Assembly: GCA_002719135.1 (NCBI GenBank)
Contig: PBGU01000031.1
Coordinates: forward strand, 1-12,220
Origin: Gammaproteobacteria bacterium
Lineage (GTDB): Bacteria; Pseudomonadota; Gammaproteobacteria; Pseudomonadales; Azotimanducaceae
Reading direction: 5' to 3'
Length of the DNA stretch: 12,220 nucleotides
The notes beneath the pieces are model-generated. The model searched no databases. It saw only the letters and a program-made list of their open reading frames with translations, and was not told where the DNA came from. A program made the translations under genes and the position numbers. Positions 1-6,572 of the stretch are shown piece by piece (position 1 is the first letter of the stretch; the number at the start of each line of letters is the position of its first letter).

Positions 1-311
1 AGAATTGCCGAGGCGGTTTCGTTGATGACGACTTGGTTTTGATTGCCGCCAATTAAGGTGCCGATGGATTCAGCCCCAACGGCGTCAATACGTTCAGCAA
101 TGAGTTTTGCGGGGTTCTCGTAGCCCCACATCCCGCGAACTACCCGGACGGACTGCGTTTGAGCAAGTAAGTTACCGACGCCCGTATCTTCTTCGGCCAT
201 AACGATAGCGGTCATCATCATTTCTAGAGGTTCTTTGGCGTCCTCTAGTTTTTCAATTCGATTAAGGACCTGGCCCGCGCCGACGAGTACCGGTGTTCTC
301 GGGTTGAACAC
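1..311 (-). CDS. Thiolase-like acetyl-CoA acetyltransferase family protein, N-terminal part (runs off the left edge)
   Basis: Only the first 103 residues are visible. After a GTG start at 309-311 the protein reads RTPVLVGAGQV, the typical opening of a thiolase-fold family usually annotated as acetyl-CoA acetyltransferase, followed by a helical stretch, a QSVRVVRGMWGYENPA segment and GGNQNQVVINETASAI. Members are thought to act in acyl-CoA chain shortening or transfer, but the substrate cannot be read from this fragment. No cysteine occurs in the visible part, although canonical thiolases have their nucleophilic Cys near residue 89; by eye a glycine of the GGN motif falls there. The GTG lies three bases after the TAA of the preceding acyl-CoA dehydrogenase, in the same frame, so the two are surely co-transcribed and probably translationally coupled. 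No clear ribosome binding site precedes it. The conserved RTPVLVG block directly after the start supports GTG over later ATGs. Confidence 0.8.
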   Translation of the reverse strand, partial: MFNPRTPVLVGAGQVLNRIEKLEDAKEPLEMMMTAIVMAEEDTGVGNLLAQTQSVRVVRGMWGYENPAKLIAERIDAVGAESIGTLIGGNQNQVVINETASAI

Positions 312-314
312 CCG

Positions 315-1487
315 TTAGTCCGGTAAGCCCAAGATGCGCTTTGCGATGATGTTGCGCTGGACTTCGGAACTGCCACCTTCAATGGAATTGGCCCTAGAGC
401 GCAGCCAGCCCCGAGTATTCGCTCGCTCGCTCGGTTTGAACCCATCACCTGACCAGCCCAACCCCTTGGACCCCATGATGGAAACGACAAGGTCACTTCG
501 GCGCATATTTTGCTCGGTCCCATATAGCTTGAAGAACGAAGATAGAAAAGTTGGTGCTTGGTTATTAGCAGCTTCGTCGGCCGCGCGATGCATGGTTAGT
601 TGGTAAGCACGCTGATCCATGTTGTAAGCAAGCACGTTGGTACGTACGGTCGAGTCGCCAATTCGTCCACTTATACGGCCGGCGTAGGACGCCGCGACTT
701 CATCGAGGGTGGCAACCTTTTGGCGTGCTCCGCCAACACCCCCGATGGAACTTCGCTCGTATTGAAGTAATCGTTTTCCAACGGTCCAACCTTGTCCGGG
801 CTCACCAATAAGAAAGCGCTTCGGTACGCGGACGTCGTCAAAAAAGGTCTGACAAAACTCCGATGATCCGCTGATTAGTTCAATCGGAGTAATGGAAACG
901 CCCGGCGTTTCCATATCGAAGACAATGAAAGAAATACCTTCGTGCTTGGATGCATTTGGATTCGTACGAACGAGACAAAAAATCCAATCTGCTTGGTCGG
1001 CACCGGAAGTCCATATTTTCGAACCGTTGATGAGGTAGTCGTCGCCATCCTCGACAGCTTTCGTTTGCAGACTCGCAAGATCTGACCCGGCACCGGGTTC
1101 ACTGTAGCCTTGGCACCACTTGATTTCACCGCTGACGATACGCGGCAAATGCTCGAAACATTGTTCGGGGGTGCCAAATTCAAGAATGGCAGGTCCGATC
1201 ATGGTCAATCCGTGACCACCCAAGGGTGAGCGTGCGTTGATGCGACGCATCTCGTCCATGAGGATTTGACTTTCCTCTTGGGTCAGACCTCCCCCTCCAT
1301 ACTCGGTCGGCCAAGTTGGCGCGGTCCAACCTTGCTCTGCCATTCGATCCAGCCAGAGTCTCGACTCGGGATTGATGTATTTGGCGCGTCGGCCACCGCT
1401 AATGTATTCACCCCCGGGTGTTGGGGTCCGCATACTTTCGGGACAGTTGATCTTTAGCCAGTCACGTGTCGCTTCGCGAAATCCCAT
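315..1487 (-). CDS. Acyl-CoA dehydrogenase (FadE/CaiA type)
   Basis: This 390-residue flavoprotein should oxidise an acyl-CoA to the enoyl-CoA, passing electrons to ETF. Family landmarks are WTAPTWPTEYGG (55-65), GYSEPGAGSDLASL for substrate and FAD binding (127-140), INGSKIWTSGA (153-163), and the C-terminal IEGGSSEVQRNIIAKRILGLPD. A Glu at 244 (LQYERSS) lies where isovaleryl-CoA dehydrogenase has its catalytic base. E370 in IEGGSS is one residue off the medium-chain enzyme's catalytic Glu when the G-S-S-E-x-Q-R block is aligned, so E244 is the better candidate. The substrate is unknown. An in-frame ATG at 1535 would add 16 residues, but it lies upstream of the predicted transcription start; the ATG at 1487 has an AGGGAA box ten bases ahead (1498-1503) and gives the usual family N-terminus. 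It is the first gene of a pair with the thiolase-like gene. Confidence 0.9.
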   Translation of the reverse strand: MGFREATRDWLKINCPESMRTPTPGGEYISGGRRAKYINPESRLWLDRMAEQGWTAPTWPTEYGGGGLTQEESQILMDEMRRINARSPLGGHGLTMIGPAILEFGTPEQCFEHLPRIVSGEIKWCQGYSEPGAGSDLASLQTKAVEDGDDYLINGSKIWTSGADQADWIFCLVRTNPNASKHEGISFIVFDMETPGVSITPIELISGSSEFCQTFFDDVRVPKRFLIGEPGQGWTVGKRLLQYERSSIGGVGGARQKVATLDEVAASYAGRISGRIGDSTVRTNVLAYNMDQRAYQLTMHRAADEAANNQAPTFLSSFFKLYGTEQNMRRSDLVVSIMGSKGLGWSGDGFKPSERANTRGWLRSRANSIEGGSSEVQRNIIAKRILGLPD

Positions 1488-1517
1488 AATCTCGACGTTC
1501 CCTGTGAAACATCGAAC

Positions 1518-1545
1518 ATTGTAACGCCGAAACAATAGCTGTCAG
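1518..1545 (-). promoter_or_regulatory. Sigma-70-type promoter for the acyl-CoA dehydrogenase / thiolase-like pair
   Basis: On the minus strand CTGACA (1540-1545, five of six consensus bases) is followed after 16 bases by TACAAT (1518-1523, five of six). Transcription would begin near 1511, giving a leader of about 24 bases before the ATG at 1487. This is the best two-box promoter match I found in the window; it is inferred from sequence only. Confidence 0.6.
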
Positions 1546-1562
1546 GGGGCTGTTTGCCAGCT
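1537..1562. promoter_or_regulatory. Imperfect dyad, candidate operator between divergent promoters
   Basis: AGCTGTCA (1537-1544) and TGCCAGCT (1555-1562) form an inverted repeat matching at seven of eight positions, with ten bases between the arms. It covers the -35 boxes of both divergent promoter candidates, so one bound repressor could control both directions. Part of the symmetry is contributed by the two -35 boxes themselves; the outer AGCT arms are not explained that way. No regulator gene is visible in the window. Confidence 0.35.
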
Positions 1563-1582
1563 TGGGTTGCAGTTGCGACACT
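1554..1582 (+). promoter_or_regulatory. Possible promoter for isovaleryl-CoA dehydrogenase
   Basis: TTGCCA (1554-1559) is a five-of-six -35 match; 17 bases later GACACT (1577-1582) is a weak -10 with three of six matches. The predicted start near 1589 would leave about 22 bases before the ATG at 1612, similar to the other leaders predicted here. The weak -10 would fit a promoter needing an activator, but that is a guess. Confidence 0.3.
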
Positions 1583-1611
1583 CAAAGCATGTCAGAGAAA
1601 CGGTGCCCCAG

Positions 1612-2772
1612 ATGCTGACGGATTTCGACTTTGGTCTTGGAGAAACAATCGACATGCTGCGGCGTTTGGTCCGCGATTTTTGCGAGCGAGAAATTGTTCC
1701 CATTGCTGATCGTGTTGATCAATCGAACGAATTTCCTCGCCCACTATGGCCGCTCCTCGGCGAACTTGGGGTGCTCGGTATCACGGCTGAAGAAAAATAC
1801 GGTGGCGCGGGTCTCGGTTATCTGGCGCACTGTGTGGTGATGGAGGAAATCAGCCGAGCATCTGGGGCGGTAGGTCTTTCGTACGGCGCGCATTCGAATT
1901 TATGCGTCAATCAACTGTGTCGATTTGGGACAGACGAGCAAAAGCAGAAGTTCCTGCCGGATCTCATTTCCGGAGCCTCGCTGGGGGCACTCGCGATGAG
2001 CGAGTCGGGGGCGGGCTCGGATGTCGTAAACATGCGTCTTAAAGCGGAGGATCGTGGTGATTATTATGTGCTCAACGGTAGCAAGATGTGGATTACCAAC
2101 GGTCCGGACGCCGACGTTGTGATCGTATACGCCACCTTGGATCCAGCGGCGGGAGCCAAGGGCATTACGTCGTTTATCGTCGAGAAAGGCACGCCTGGCT
2201 ATGAACCACAACCTAAACTCGACAAGCTAGGGATGCGTGGTTCGGATACCTCTGAACTTCTCTTTAAAGACGTGCACGTTCCCAAGTCGCTTGTGCTTGG
2301 AGTCGCTGGCGGCGGCGTTGGCGTTCTTATGAGCGGATTGGACTACGAACGCGTCGTTCTTGCGGCGGGCCCGGTCGGCATCATGCAAGCATGCTTGGAT
2401 GTGGTGCTTCCGTATATCCATGAACGCCGACAATTTGGTCAACCGATTGGAACGTTTCAGTTGATGCAGGGGAAAATTGCGGACATGTACACTACGCTGA
2501 ATGCCAGCCGGGCATACGTCTACGCGGTAGCGAATGCATGTGATAGCGGCCGGACGACTCGATTCGATGCCGCGGGTTGCATTCTGTATGCCGCGGAAAA
2601 AGCAACTCAAGTTGCGCTGGATGCGATCCAAGCCCTTGGAGGCAACGGGTACACGAATGAATATTCGGCGGGCCGATTGTTGCGGGATGCGAAGTTGTAT
2701 GAGATTGGTGCTGGAACCAGCGAGATACGTAGGATGTTGATTGGTCGGGAGCTATTCGACGCATCAAACTAA
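1612..2772 (+). CDS. liuA: Isovaleryl-CoA dehydrogenase
   Basis: A 386-residue FAD enzyme that converts isovaleryl-CoA to 3-methylcrotonyl-CoA in leucine breakdown, reducing ETF. The subfamily is clear: FGLGETIDMLR near the N-terminus, LSYGAHSNLCVNQLCRFG (89-106), MSESGAGSDVVNM (129-141), and KLYEIGAGTSEIRRMLIGRE at the C-terminus. The catalytic base is E246 in LDYERVVLAAGP, as known for isovaleryl-CoA dehydrogenases, while the position of the medium-chain enzyme's Glu is Ala (A367 in IGAGTSE). That combination is diagnostic. I chose the ATG at 1612 because family members begin just before FxLGETIDML; a TTG at 1567 would add 15 unlikely residues, and a GTG at 1603 is possible, having AGAG (1594-1597) five bases ahead. 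The usual partners (methylcrotonyl-CoA carboxylase, methylglutaconyl-CoA hydratase, HMG-CoA lyase) are not next to it: thrC follows downstream. Confidence 0.95.
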   Translation: MLTDFDFGLGETIDMLRRLVRDFCEREIVPIADRVDQSNEFPRPLWPLLGELGVLGITAEEKYGGAGLGYLAHCVVMEEISRASGAVGLSYGAHSNLCVNQLCRFGTDEQKQKFLPDLISGASLGALAMSESGAGSDVVNMRLKAEDRGDYYVLNGSKMWITNGPDADVVIVYATLDPAAGAKGITSFIVEKGTPGYEPQPKLDKLGMRGSDTSELLFKDVHVPKSLVLGVAGGGVGVLMSGLDYERVVLAAGPVGIMQACLDVVLPYIHERRQFGQPIGTFQLMQGKIADMYTTLNASRAYVYAVANACDSGRTTRFDAAGCILYAAEKATQVALDAIQALGGNGYTNEYSAGRLLRDAKLYEIGAGTSEIRRMLIGRELFDASN

Positions 2773-2842
2773 GTGAGGCTAGCATTGAGTCGGGATCGCG
2801 TTGGCCGGCGCTTGCTTGGAAACTTGACGGTGAGTTTTTTGC

Positions 2843-2872
2843 ATGACCGATCGGCGTGACGATGGTTAGAAT
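2843..2872 (+). promoter_or_regulatory. Probable thrC promoter
   Basis: In the 130 bases between the dehydrogenase and thrC, ATGACC (2843-2848, four of six) and TAGAAT (2867-2872, five of six) are 18 bases apart. Transcription from about 2879 would give a 24-base leader to the ATG at 2903. A better-looking TTGACG at 2824-2829 has no -10 at suitable distance. Read-through from the upstream gene is also possible, since I see no terminator between them. Confidence 0.4.
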
Positions 2873-2902
2873 CTGTTCCGGAACGAATGGGGCCAGCCTT
2901 TG

Positions 2903-4264
2903 ATGCGATACATTTCCACACGCGGTGGTATGGATCCCGTAAGGTTTCGGGAAGCCGTGATCATTGGTCAGGCGCCGGATGGTGGACTACTTTTACCCGA
3001 GTTTTTACCGGACGTCTCGTCGGATTTGGAGGGTTGGCGAGGACTCGCGTTTGAAGACTTGGCATTCGAAGTGGTGCGTCTTTTTGCGGACGATATCGAT
3101 GATGCGGTTCTCAAAAAAATACTCAAAGACGCCTTCGAGACGTTTGCGTCTGAGGACAGAATTCCCCTTGTCCAACTCGACGGTCTTAACGTACTGGAGT
3201 TATTTCATGGGCCTACGCTTGCATTCAAAGACGTGGCGCTTCAGGTCCTTGGCGGATTGTTCGAGCATATATTGGGCGGACAAACGGGCAGGTTGAATAT
3301 TTTAGGGGCGACGAGTGGGGATACGGGGAGTGCTGCAATAGCGGCTGTTCGTGGTCGACCCAATATCGACATTTTTGTACTTTTTCCTGAAGGTCGAACG
3401 AGTTTGATGCAAGAACTGCAAATGACGACCGTATTGGATGACAACGTTCATTGCCTTGGAATCGACGGCACCTTCGACGACTGCCAAGAGCTGATGAAGA
3501 GTATTTTCAACGATTTAGCGTTCAAGGAAAAATACAGGCTAGGTGCCGTGAATTCAGTGAATTGGGCGCGCGTTGTGGTTCAAGTTGTTTATTACATCTA
3601 CGCGGCACTGAAGTTCAAAGAGCCGGTATCTTTCAGCGTGCCCACGGGTAATTTCGGTAACGTATTCGCCGGTTATCTTGCTCGGTCGATGGGTGTTCCC
3701 ATCGACCGACTGGTGCTTGCAACCAACAAAAACGACATCCTTGCACGTTTTTTTGAAACAGGTATATACGCGCGTGGGACGGTCCAACATACCCTGAGTC
3801 CATCGATGGATATTCAGGTTGCAAGTAACTTCGAGCGATTCTTGTACTTGTATTTCGATGGAGATTCGGAGCGTTTAGTCAAGTTCTTGGAGACGTTCCA
3901 TGAGCGAGGCTCGGCCAACGTTGACCATGTCGACTCGGTGGAGCCGCTTTTTTTGGCTACCAGCGTTGGCGAAGAAGAAACCGTGGAAACGATCAAATCA
4001 ACCTACGCGGCACACGGTTACGTACTTGATCCGCACAGTGCTGTTGGCGTTGCTGCTGCGTCGCGATTCAAATTGACAAGTCCATTGATTTCACTTGCAA
4101 CTGCTCATCCAGCGAAGTTTCCGGATGCCGTGAACGAAGCCATCGGTCAGGAAGTTGCTACCCACGCCGAACTTGAGAGATTAGTCTCGCAGGCTACCCG
4201 AAAGACGGTATTGGCTGCTGATGAGCATGCTGTGAAAAACTATTTGACCGAGAACGCCCGATAA
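2903..4264 (+). CDS. thrC: Threonine synthase
   Basis: This cytosolic PLP enzyme turns O-phosphohomoserine into threonine, the last step of the pathway. At 453 residues it is the longer proteobacterial form. It opens with MRYISTRGG, the standard N-terminus of the family. The PLP-binding lysine is K109 in FHGPTLAFKD (101-110); ATSGDTGSAA (136-145) and PTGNFGN (247-253) bind the cofactor phosphate and substrate. AVNSVNWARVVVQVVYY (215-231) is also typical. The ATG at 2903 is preferred over the TTG just before it; GGGG lies about ten bases upstream (2889-2892) as a weak ribosome site. Homoserine dehydrogenase, often directly upstream of thrC in related bacteria, is absent here; the gene stands alone between a leucine-degradation gene and the convergent yigB gene, 21 bases away. 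No terminator is visible in that gap. Confidence 0.96.
   Translation: MRYISTRGGMDPVRFREAVIIGQAPDGGLLLPEFLPDVSSDLEGWRGLAFEDLAFEVVRLFADDIDDAVLKKILKDAFETFASEDRIPLVQLDGLNVLELFHGPTLAFKDVALQVLGGLFEHILGGQTGRLNILGATSGDTGSAAIAAVRGRPNIDIFVLFPEGRTSLMQELQMTTVLDDNVHCLGIDGTFDDCQELMKSIFNDLAFKEKYRLGAVNSVNWARVVVQVVYYIYAALKFKEPVSFSVPTGNFGNVFAGYLARSMGVPIDRLVLATNKNDILARFFETGIYARGTVQHTLSPSMDIQVASNFERFLYLYFDGDSERLVKFLETFHERGSANVDHVDSVEPLFLATSVGEEETVETIKSTYAAHGYVLDPHSAVGVAAASRFKLTSPLISLATAHPAKFPDAVNEAIGQEVATHAELERLVSQATRKTVLAADEHAVKNYLTENAR
3682..3709. repeat. Perfect 12-bp inverted repeat with 4-base loop, inside thrC
   Basis: Positions 3682-3693 (TCGGTCGATGGG) and 3698-3709 (CCCATCGACCGA) are exact reverse complements around a TGTT loop at 3694-3697. 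In the mRNA this would be a very stable hairpin. The codons spell RSMGVPIDRL, an ordinary part of threonine synthase, so the protein does not explain the symmetry. No T-run follows on either strand, so it is not a standard terminator. Confidence 0.9.
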
Positions 4265-4285
4265 GAGAGCAGCAGATCGCTCACG

Positions 4286-4984
4286 CTACGAGCCCTCGAT
4301 CGTGACGATTGCCCCTACGAGCGAAGGCAAATCGGTAACCGTTGCATGGGCTGGTACACGGTCCGTTTTGCCGTCGAAATTAACCCAAATGGAATGCATA
4401 CCCACACGATTGGCACCTTCGATATCGTCAATTGGGTGGTCGCCAACGTGGACTGCGTGGTCGGGTAAAACTTCGGCACGATGCATCGCTTCCAAGAACA
4501 TTTCGGGGCTCGGCTTGCTGGAGCCAACGTCGGCTGCAGATATCGCGAAGGAAAAATAGGAGTCCAAGCCAACCATTCGAACGTCGGCATTCCCGTTGGA
4601 GAGAGCGGCGAGTTGATAACGGTGCGAGAGGGTATTAAGTGTGTCTAGGGCGCCATCGTAAAACGTAATGGTATTGCGCCAACGTATAAACACGGCAAAC
4701 GCCTCACGCGCCTTGGCATCCGCCTCCGTACGACGTAAACCGCACTGTTCGAACGCGCGACGCATCATCTGAATACGCAACGCCGAAACGTCGTGCCGTA
4801 TATCCGGATTCTCTTCCATAACTCGAGCGCGAAGAGATGCAACGTTTTCCGAGGTCATGTAACTGCCGTACTCTGGAACCCGGGGTTGTATCCAATTACG
4901 CGTTTCCTTTTCCGCCCGGTGAATGACGGTGTCTACGTCCCAAAGGGTGTTATCCAAATCAAAGGTCACCAACCGGATTGTCAT
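4286..4984 (-). CDS. yigB: HAD-superfamily phosphatase, YigB type
   Basis: A 232-residue haloacid-dehalogenase hydrolase. All four motifs are present: DLDNT (D9 nucleophile, D11 acid/base), SNG (S129), K157 in SSKPSPEMF, and GDHPIDDIEGA with acidic D182, D186 and D187 for magnesium. A helical cap of roughly 90 residues lies between motifs I and II. E. coli YigB dephosphorylates FMN and the riboflavin precursor 5-amino-6-(5-phosphoribitylamino)uracil; that activity is inferred here from similarity and from the same place after xerC, not from a substrate-specific residue. The ATG overlaps the xerC stop by four bases (ATGA), with AAGGAAGG six bases ahead, so translation is probably coupled. It is the last gene of the lptM operon; its stop is 21 bases from that of convergent thrC. 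Confidence 0.9.
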   Translation of the reverse strand: MTIRLVTFDLDNTLWDVDTVIHRAEKETRNWIQPRVPEYGSYMTSENVASLRARVMEENPDIRHDVSALRIQMMRRAFEQCGLRRTEADAKAREAFAVFIRWRNTITFYDGALDTLNTLSHRYQLAALSNGNADVRMVGLDSYFSFAISAADVGSSKPSPEMFLEAMHRAEVLPDHAVHVGDHPIDDIEGANRVGMHSIWVNFDGKTDRVPAHATVTDLPSLVGAIVTIEGS

Positions 4985-5880
4985 TTGCCGCCTTCCTTTT
5001 TCTCCCTTGCTCGTGGATGAGAAACGTCATAAACCTTAGCGAGATGTTGGAAGTCCAGATGCGTATAGATTTGTGTTGTCGAAATGTCTGAATGGCCTAA
5101 AAGCTCCTGGACTGCGCGCAAGTCTCCACTTGATTCTAACAAGTGGCTGGCAAAGCTGTGTCGCAATAGGTGCGGGTGGATCGAATCAACTCCCAGGGCT
5201 TTCATCCCTGCACGTTTGACGCGGAGCTGAACGGTGCGAGGACTGATACGTTGGCCGCCGCGTCCGACGAAAACAGGGTCCTCAGGTTGCTGATCGGATC
5301 GGGTGGATATCCATGCTTGAAGTGCCGTAACGGTGTGAGAGCCGAGCGGCACGATTCGAGTCTTGCGCCCCTTTCCTAAAACCCGAGCGTTGCCGTTCGC
5401 GAGATCCAGATCCTGAATATCGAGTCCAACTAGCTCGGCGAGGCGAATACCGCTGCCATAAAATAGTTCGAGCAGGGCCCGGTCCCTCTTCTCGATCGGG
5501 GTCGTAACACTTCCAACAAGTAGTTGGGCTGCTTGATCGGTATCAAGGGCTCGTGGAAGTTTTTGCGCGATTCTCGGCGCCCTGACACCGGTGGCCGGAT
5601 TGTTGGCTAAGAGATCTTTTCGTACTAAGTAAACGAAGAAAGAATTTAGGCAGGAGAGGGACCGCTTTATCGACCGCGGAGAAAGCCCCAGTTGATTTAA
5701 TCGAGCAATGTGGTGCTTGATATCAGCGGATGTAATCTCGTCGACGGATAGCGTTGGAGAGACCAGAAAAAAATTTTTGAGATCGCGGGAATAAGCTTTT
5801 AGCGTATGGGAGGAAAGACGGCGTTCGACTGCAAGGTGCCTGAAATAATCTTCCAATAGCAGACTATTTTCCGATGTCAT
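4981..5880 (-). CDS. xerC: Site-specific tyrosine recombinase XerC
   Basis: XerC works with XerD at the dif site near the replication terminus to resolve chromosome dimers before division, under FtsK control. The protein has 299 residues, normal for the family. The N-terminal SAM-like core-binding domain spans about 1-95 and the catalytic domain 105-290. All active-site residues are in place with the expected spacing: R146 (YGSGIRLAEL), K170 (LGKGRK), H237 and R240 (HPHLLRHSFA), H263 (LLGHSDI) and nucleophile Y272 (IYTH). The position between a DUF484 gene and a YigB-type phosphatase, in an operon with dapF, marks this as the chromosomal XerC rather than XerD or an integrase. A good ribosome site, AGAGG at 5886-5890, sits five bases before the ATG and overlaps the upstream stop codon. 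The dif site is not in this window. Confidence 0.96.
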   Translation of the reverse strand: MTSENSLLLEDYFRHLAVERRLSSHTLKAYSRDLKNFFLVSPTLSVDEITSADIKHHIARLNQLGLSPRSIKRSLSCLNSFFVYLVRKDLLANNPATGVRAPRIAQKLPRALDTDQAAQLLVGSVTTPIEKRDRALLELFYGSGIRLAELVGLDIQDLDLANGNARVLGKGRKTRIVPLGSHTVTALQAWISTRSDQQPEDPVFVGRGGQRISPRTVQLRVKRAGMKALGVDSIHPHLLRHSFASHLLESSGDLRAVQELLGHSDISTTQIYTHLDFQHLAKVYDVSHPRAREKKEGGK

Positions 5881-5888
5881 GCCAACCT

Positions 5889-6572
5889 CTATTGCATCAC
5901 TCGGTTCAAGGTGCGACTTAGAACGTCGCTGATGTATTCGAGAAATAACGTCCCTTTCTCTGGTACGAAGCGTTGTGAATCGTTAGAACCAATCGCGAGA
6001 ATTGCTTCAAGGCCGGATAGCCGCAGGGGGACGAGCGCCACCGAACCTGGTTCAGTTAACTGAGAGTTCGGGAACAGGGCTCCGTATTCTTTCGGACGAT
6101 AAATTCCGCAAACCGGTTCAGGTTGGCTGAACAGGCGAGGAATGGGAGGCTCGTCGTTCGCAGGGACGCCGACGATGTGCTGGTAGTCGGCTGGTGCTTG
6201 CCAATCGAGTACGTAACAGAGCCCGTGATTCGCGTCGAAGCCTTCGATCAATCTTGTTGCCAGAACCTGGTCGAGGCTCTGGAGATCAACGGTGTCCATC
6301 AGTGCCAATGTCAGCGTGCGGGTCTTAAGGAAAACGTCGTCGTTAACGCCTGCATTATCGACGAGTTCGTTTAAACGTTTCCTCAAGTCAATGTTGCGCT
6401 CTCTCAACAGCGATACTTGACGCTCAACAAGCGATGTTGCTGATCCAGATTCGTGAGGTAGTTCGAGCTTGGAGATCACTTCGGGGTGGCGCTTAAAAAA
6501 CTCGCGCTCACTTTCCAAGTATGCGACCACCGCATCGTCGTCGATAATGGGGCCGTTGGAGTTCGTCGTCAT
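5889..6572 (-). CDS. DUF484 family protein (GAF-like), function unknown
   Basis: A 227-residue cytoplasmic protein of the DUF484 family, found in gammaproteobacteria between dapF and xerC (E. coli keeps the related yigA here). Family marks are VAYLESEREFFKRHPEVI (15-33), LPHESGSATSLVERQVSLLRERN (38-60), a helical and possibly coiled segment to about residue 95, and then a GAF-like alpha/beta domain (about 100-225) containing GSVALVPLRLSGLEAILAIGS. The constant company of xerC invites a link to recombination or division, but no activity is established that I can cite. The ATG at 6572 overlaps the dapF stop by four bases and begins just before the conserved part; an ATG at 6599 would add nine residues and overlap dapF by 31 bases, which I consider less likely. 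No strong ribosome site precedes 6572, so it probably depends on coupling to dapF. Confidence 0.88.
   Translation of the reverse strand: MTTNSNGPIIDDDAVVAYLESEREFFKRHPEVISKLELPHESGSATSLVERQVSLLRERNIDLRKRLNELVDNAGVNDDVFLKTRTLTLALMDTVDLQSLDQVLATRLIEGFDANHGLCYVLDWQAPADYQHIVGVPANDEPPIPRLFSQPEPVCGIYRPKEYGALFPNSQLTEPGSVALVPLRLSGLEAILAIGSNDSQRFVPEKGTLFLEYISDVLSRTLNRVMQ

Noticed and set aside
1488..1535. Longer N-terminus of the acyl-CoA dehydrogenase from the ATG at 1535
   Set aside because: It lies upstream of the predicted transcription start, and the added residues do not resemble the family N-terminus.
2824..2829. TTGACG as a -35 for thrC
   Set aside because: No acceptable -10 follows at 16-18 bases; the TAGAAT at 2867 is too far away.
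4265..4285. Shared terminator between convergent thrC and yigB
   Set aside because: Only a GAGC/GCTC pair of four bases exists and no T-run is present on either side.
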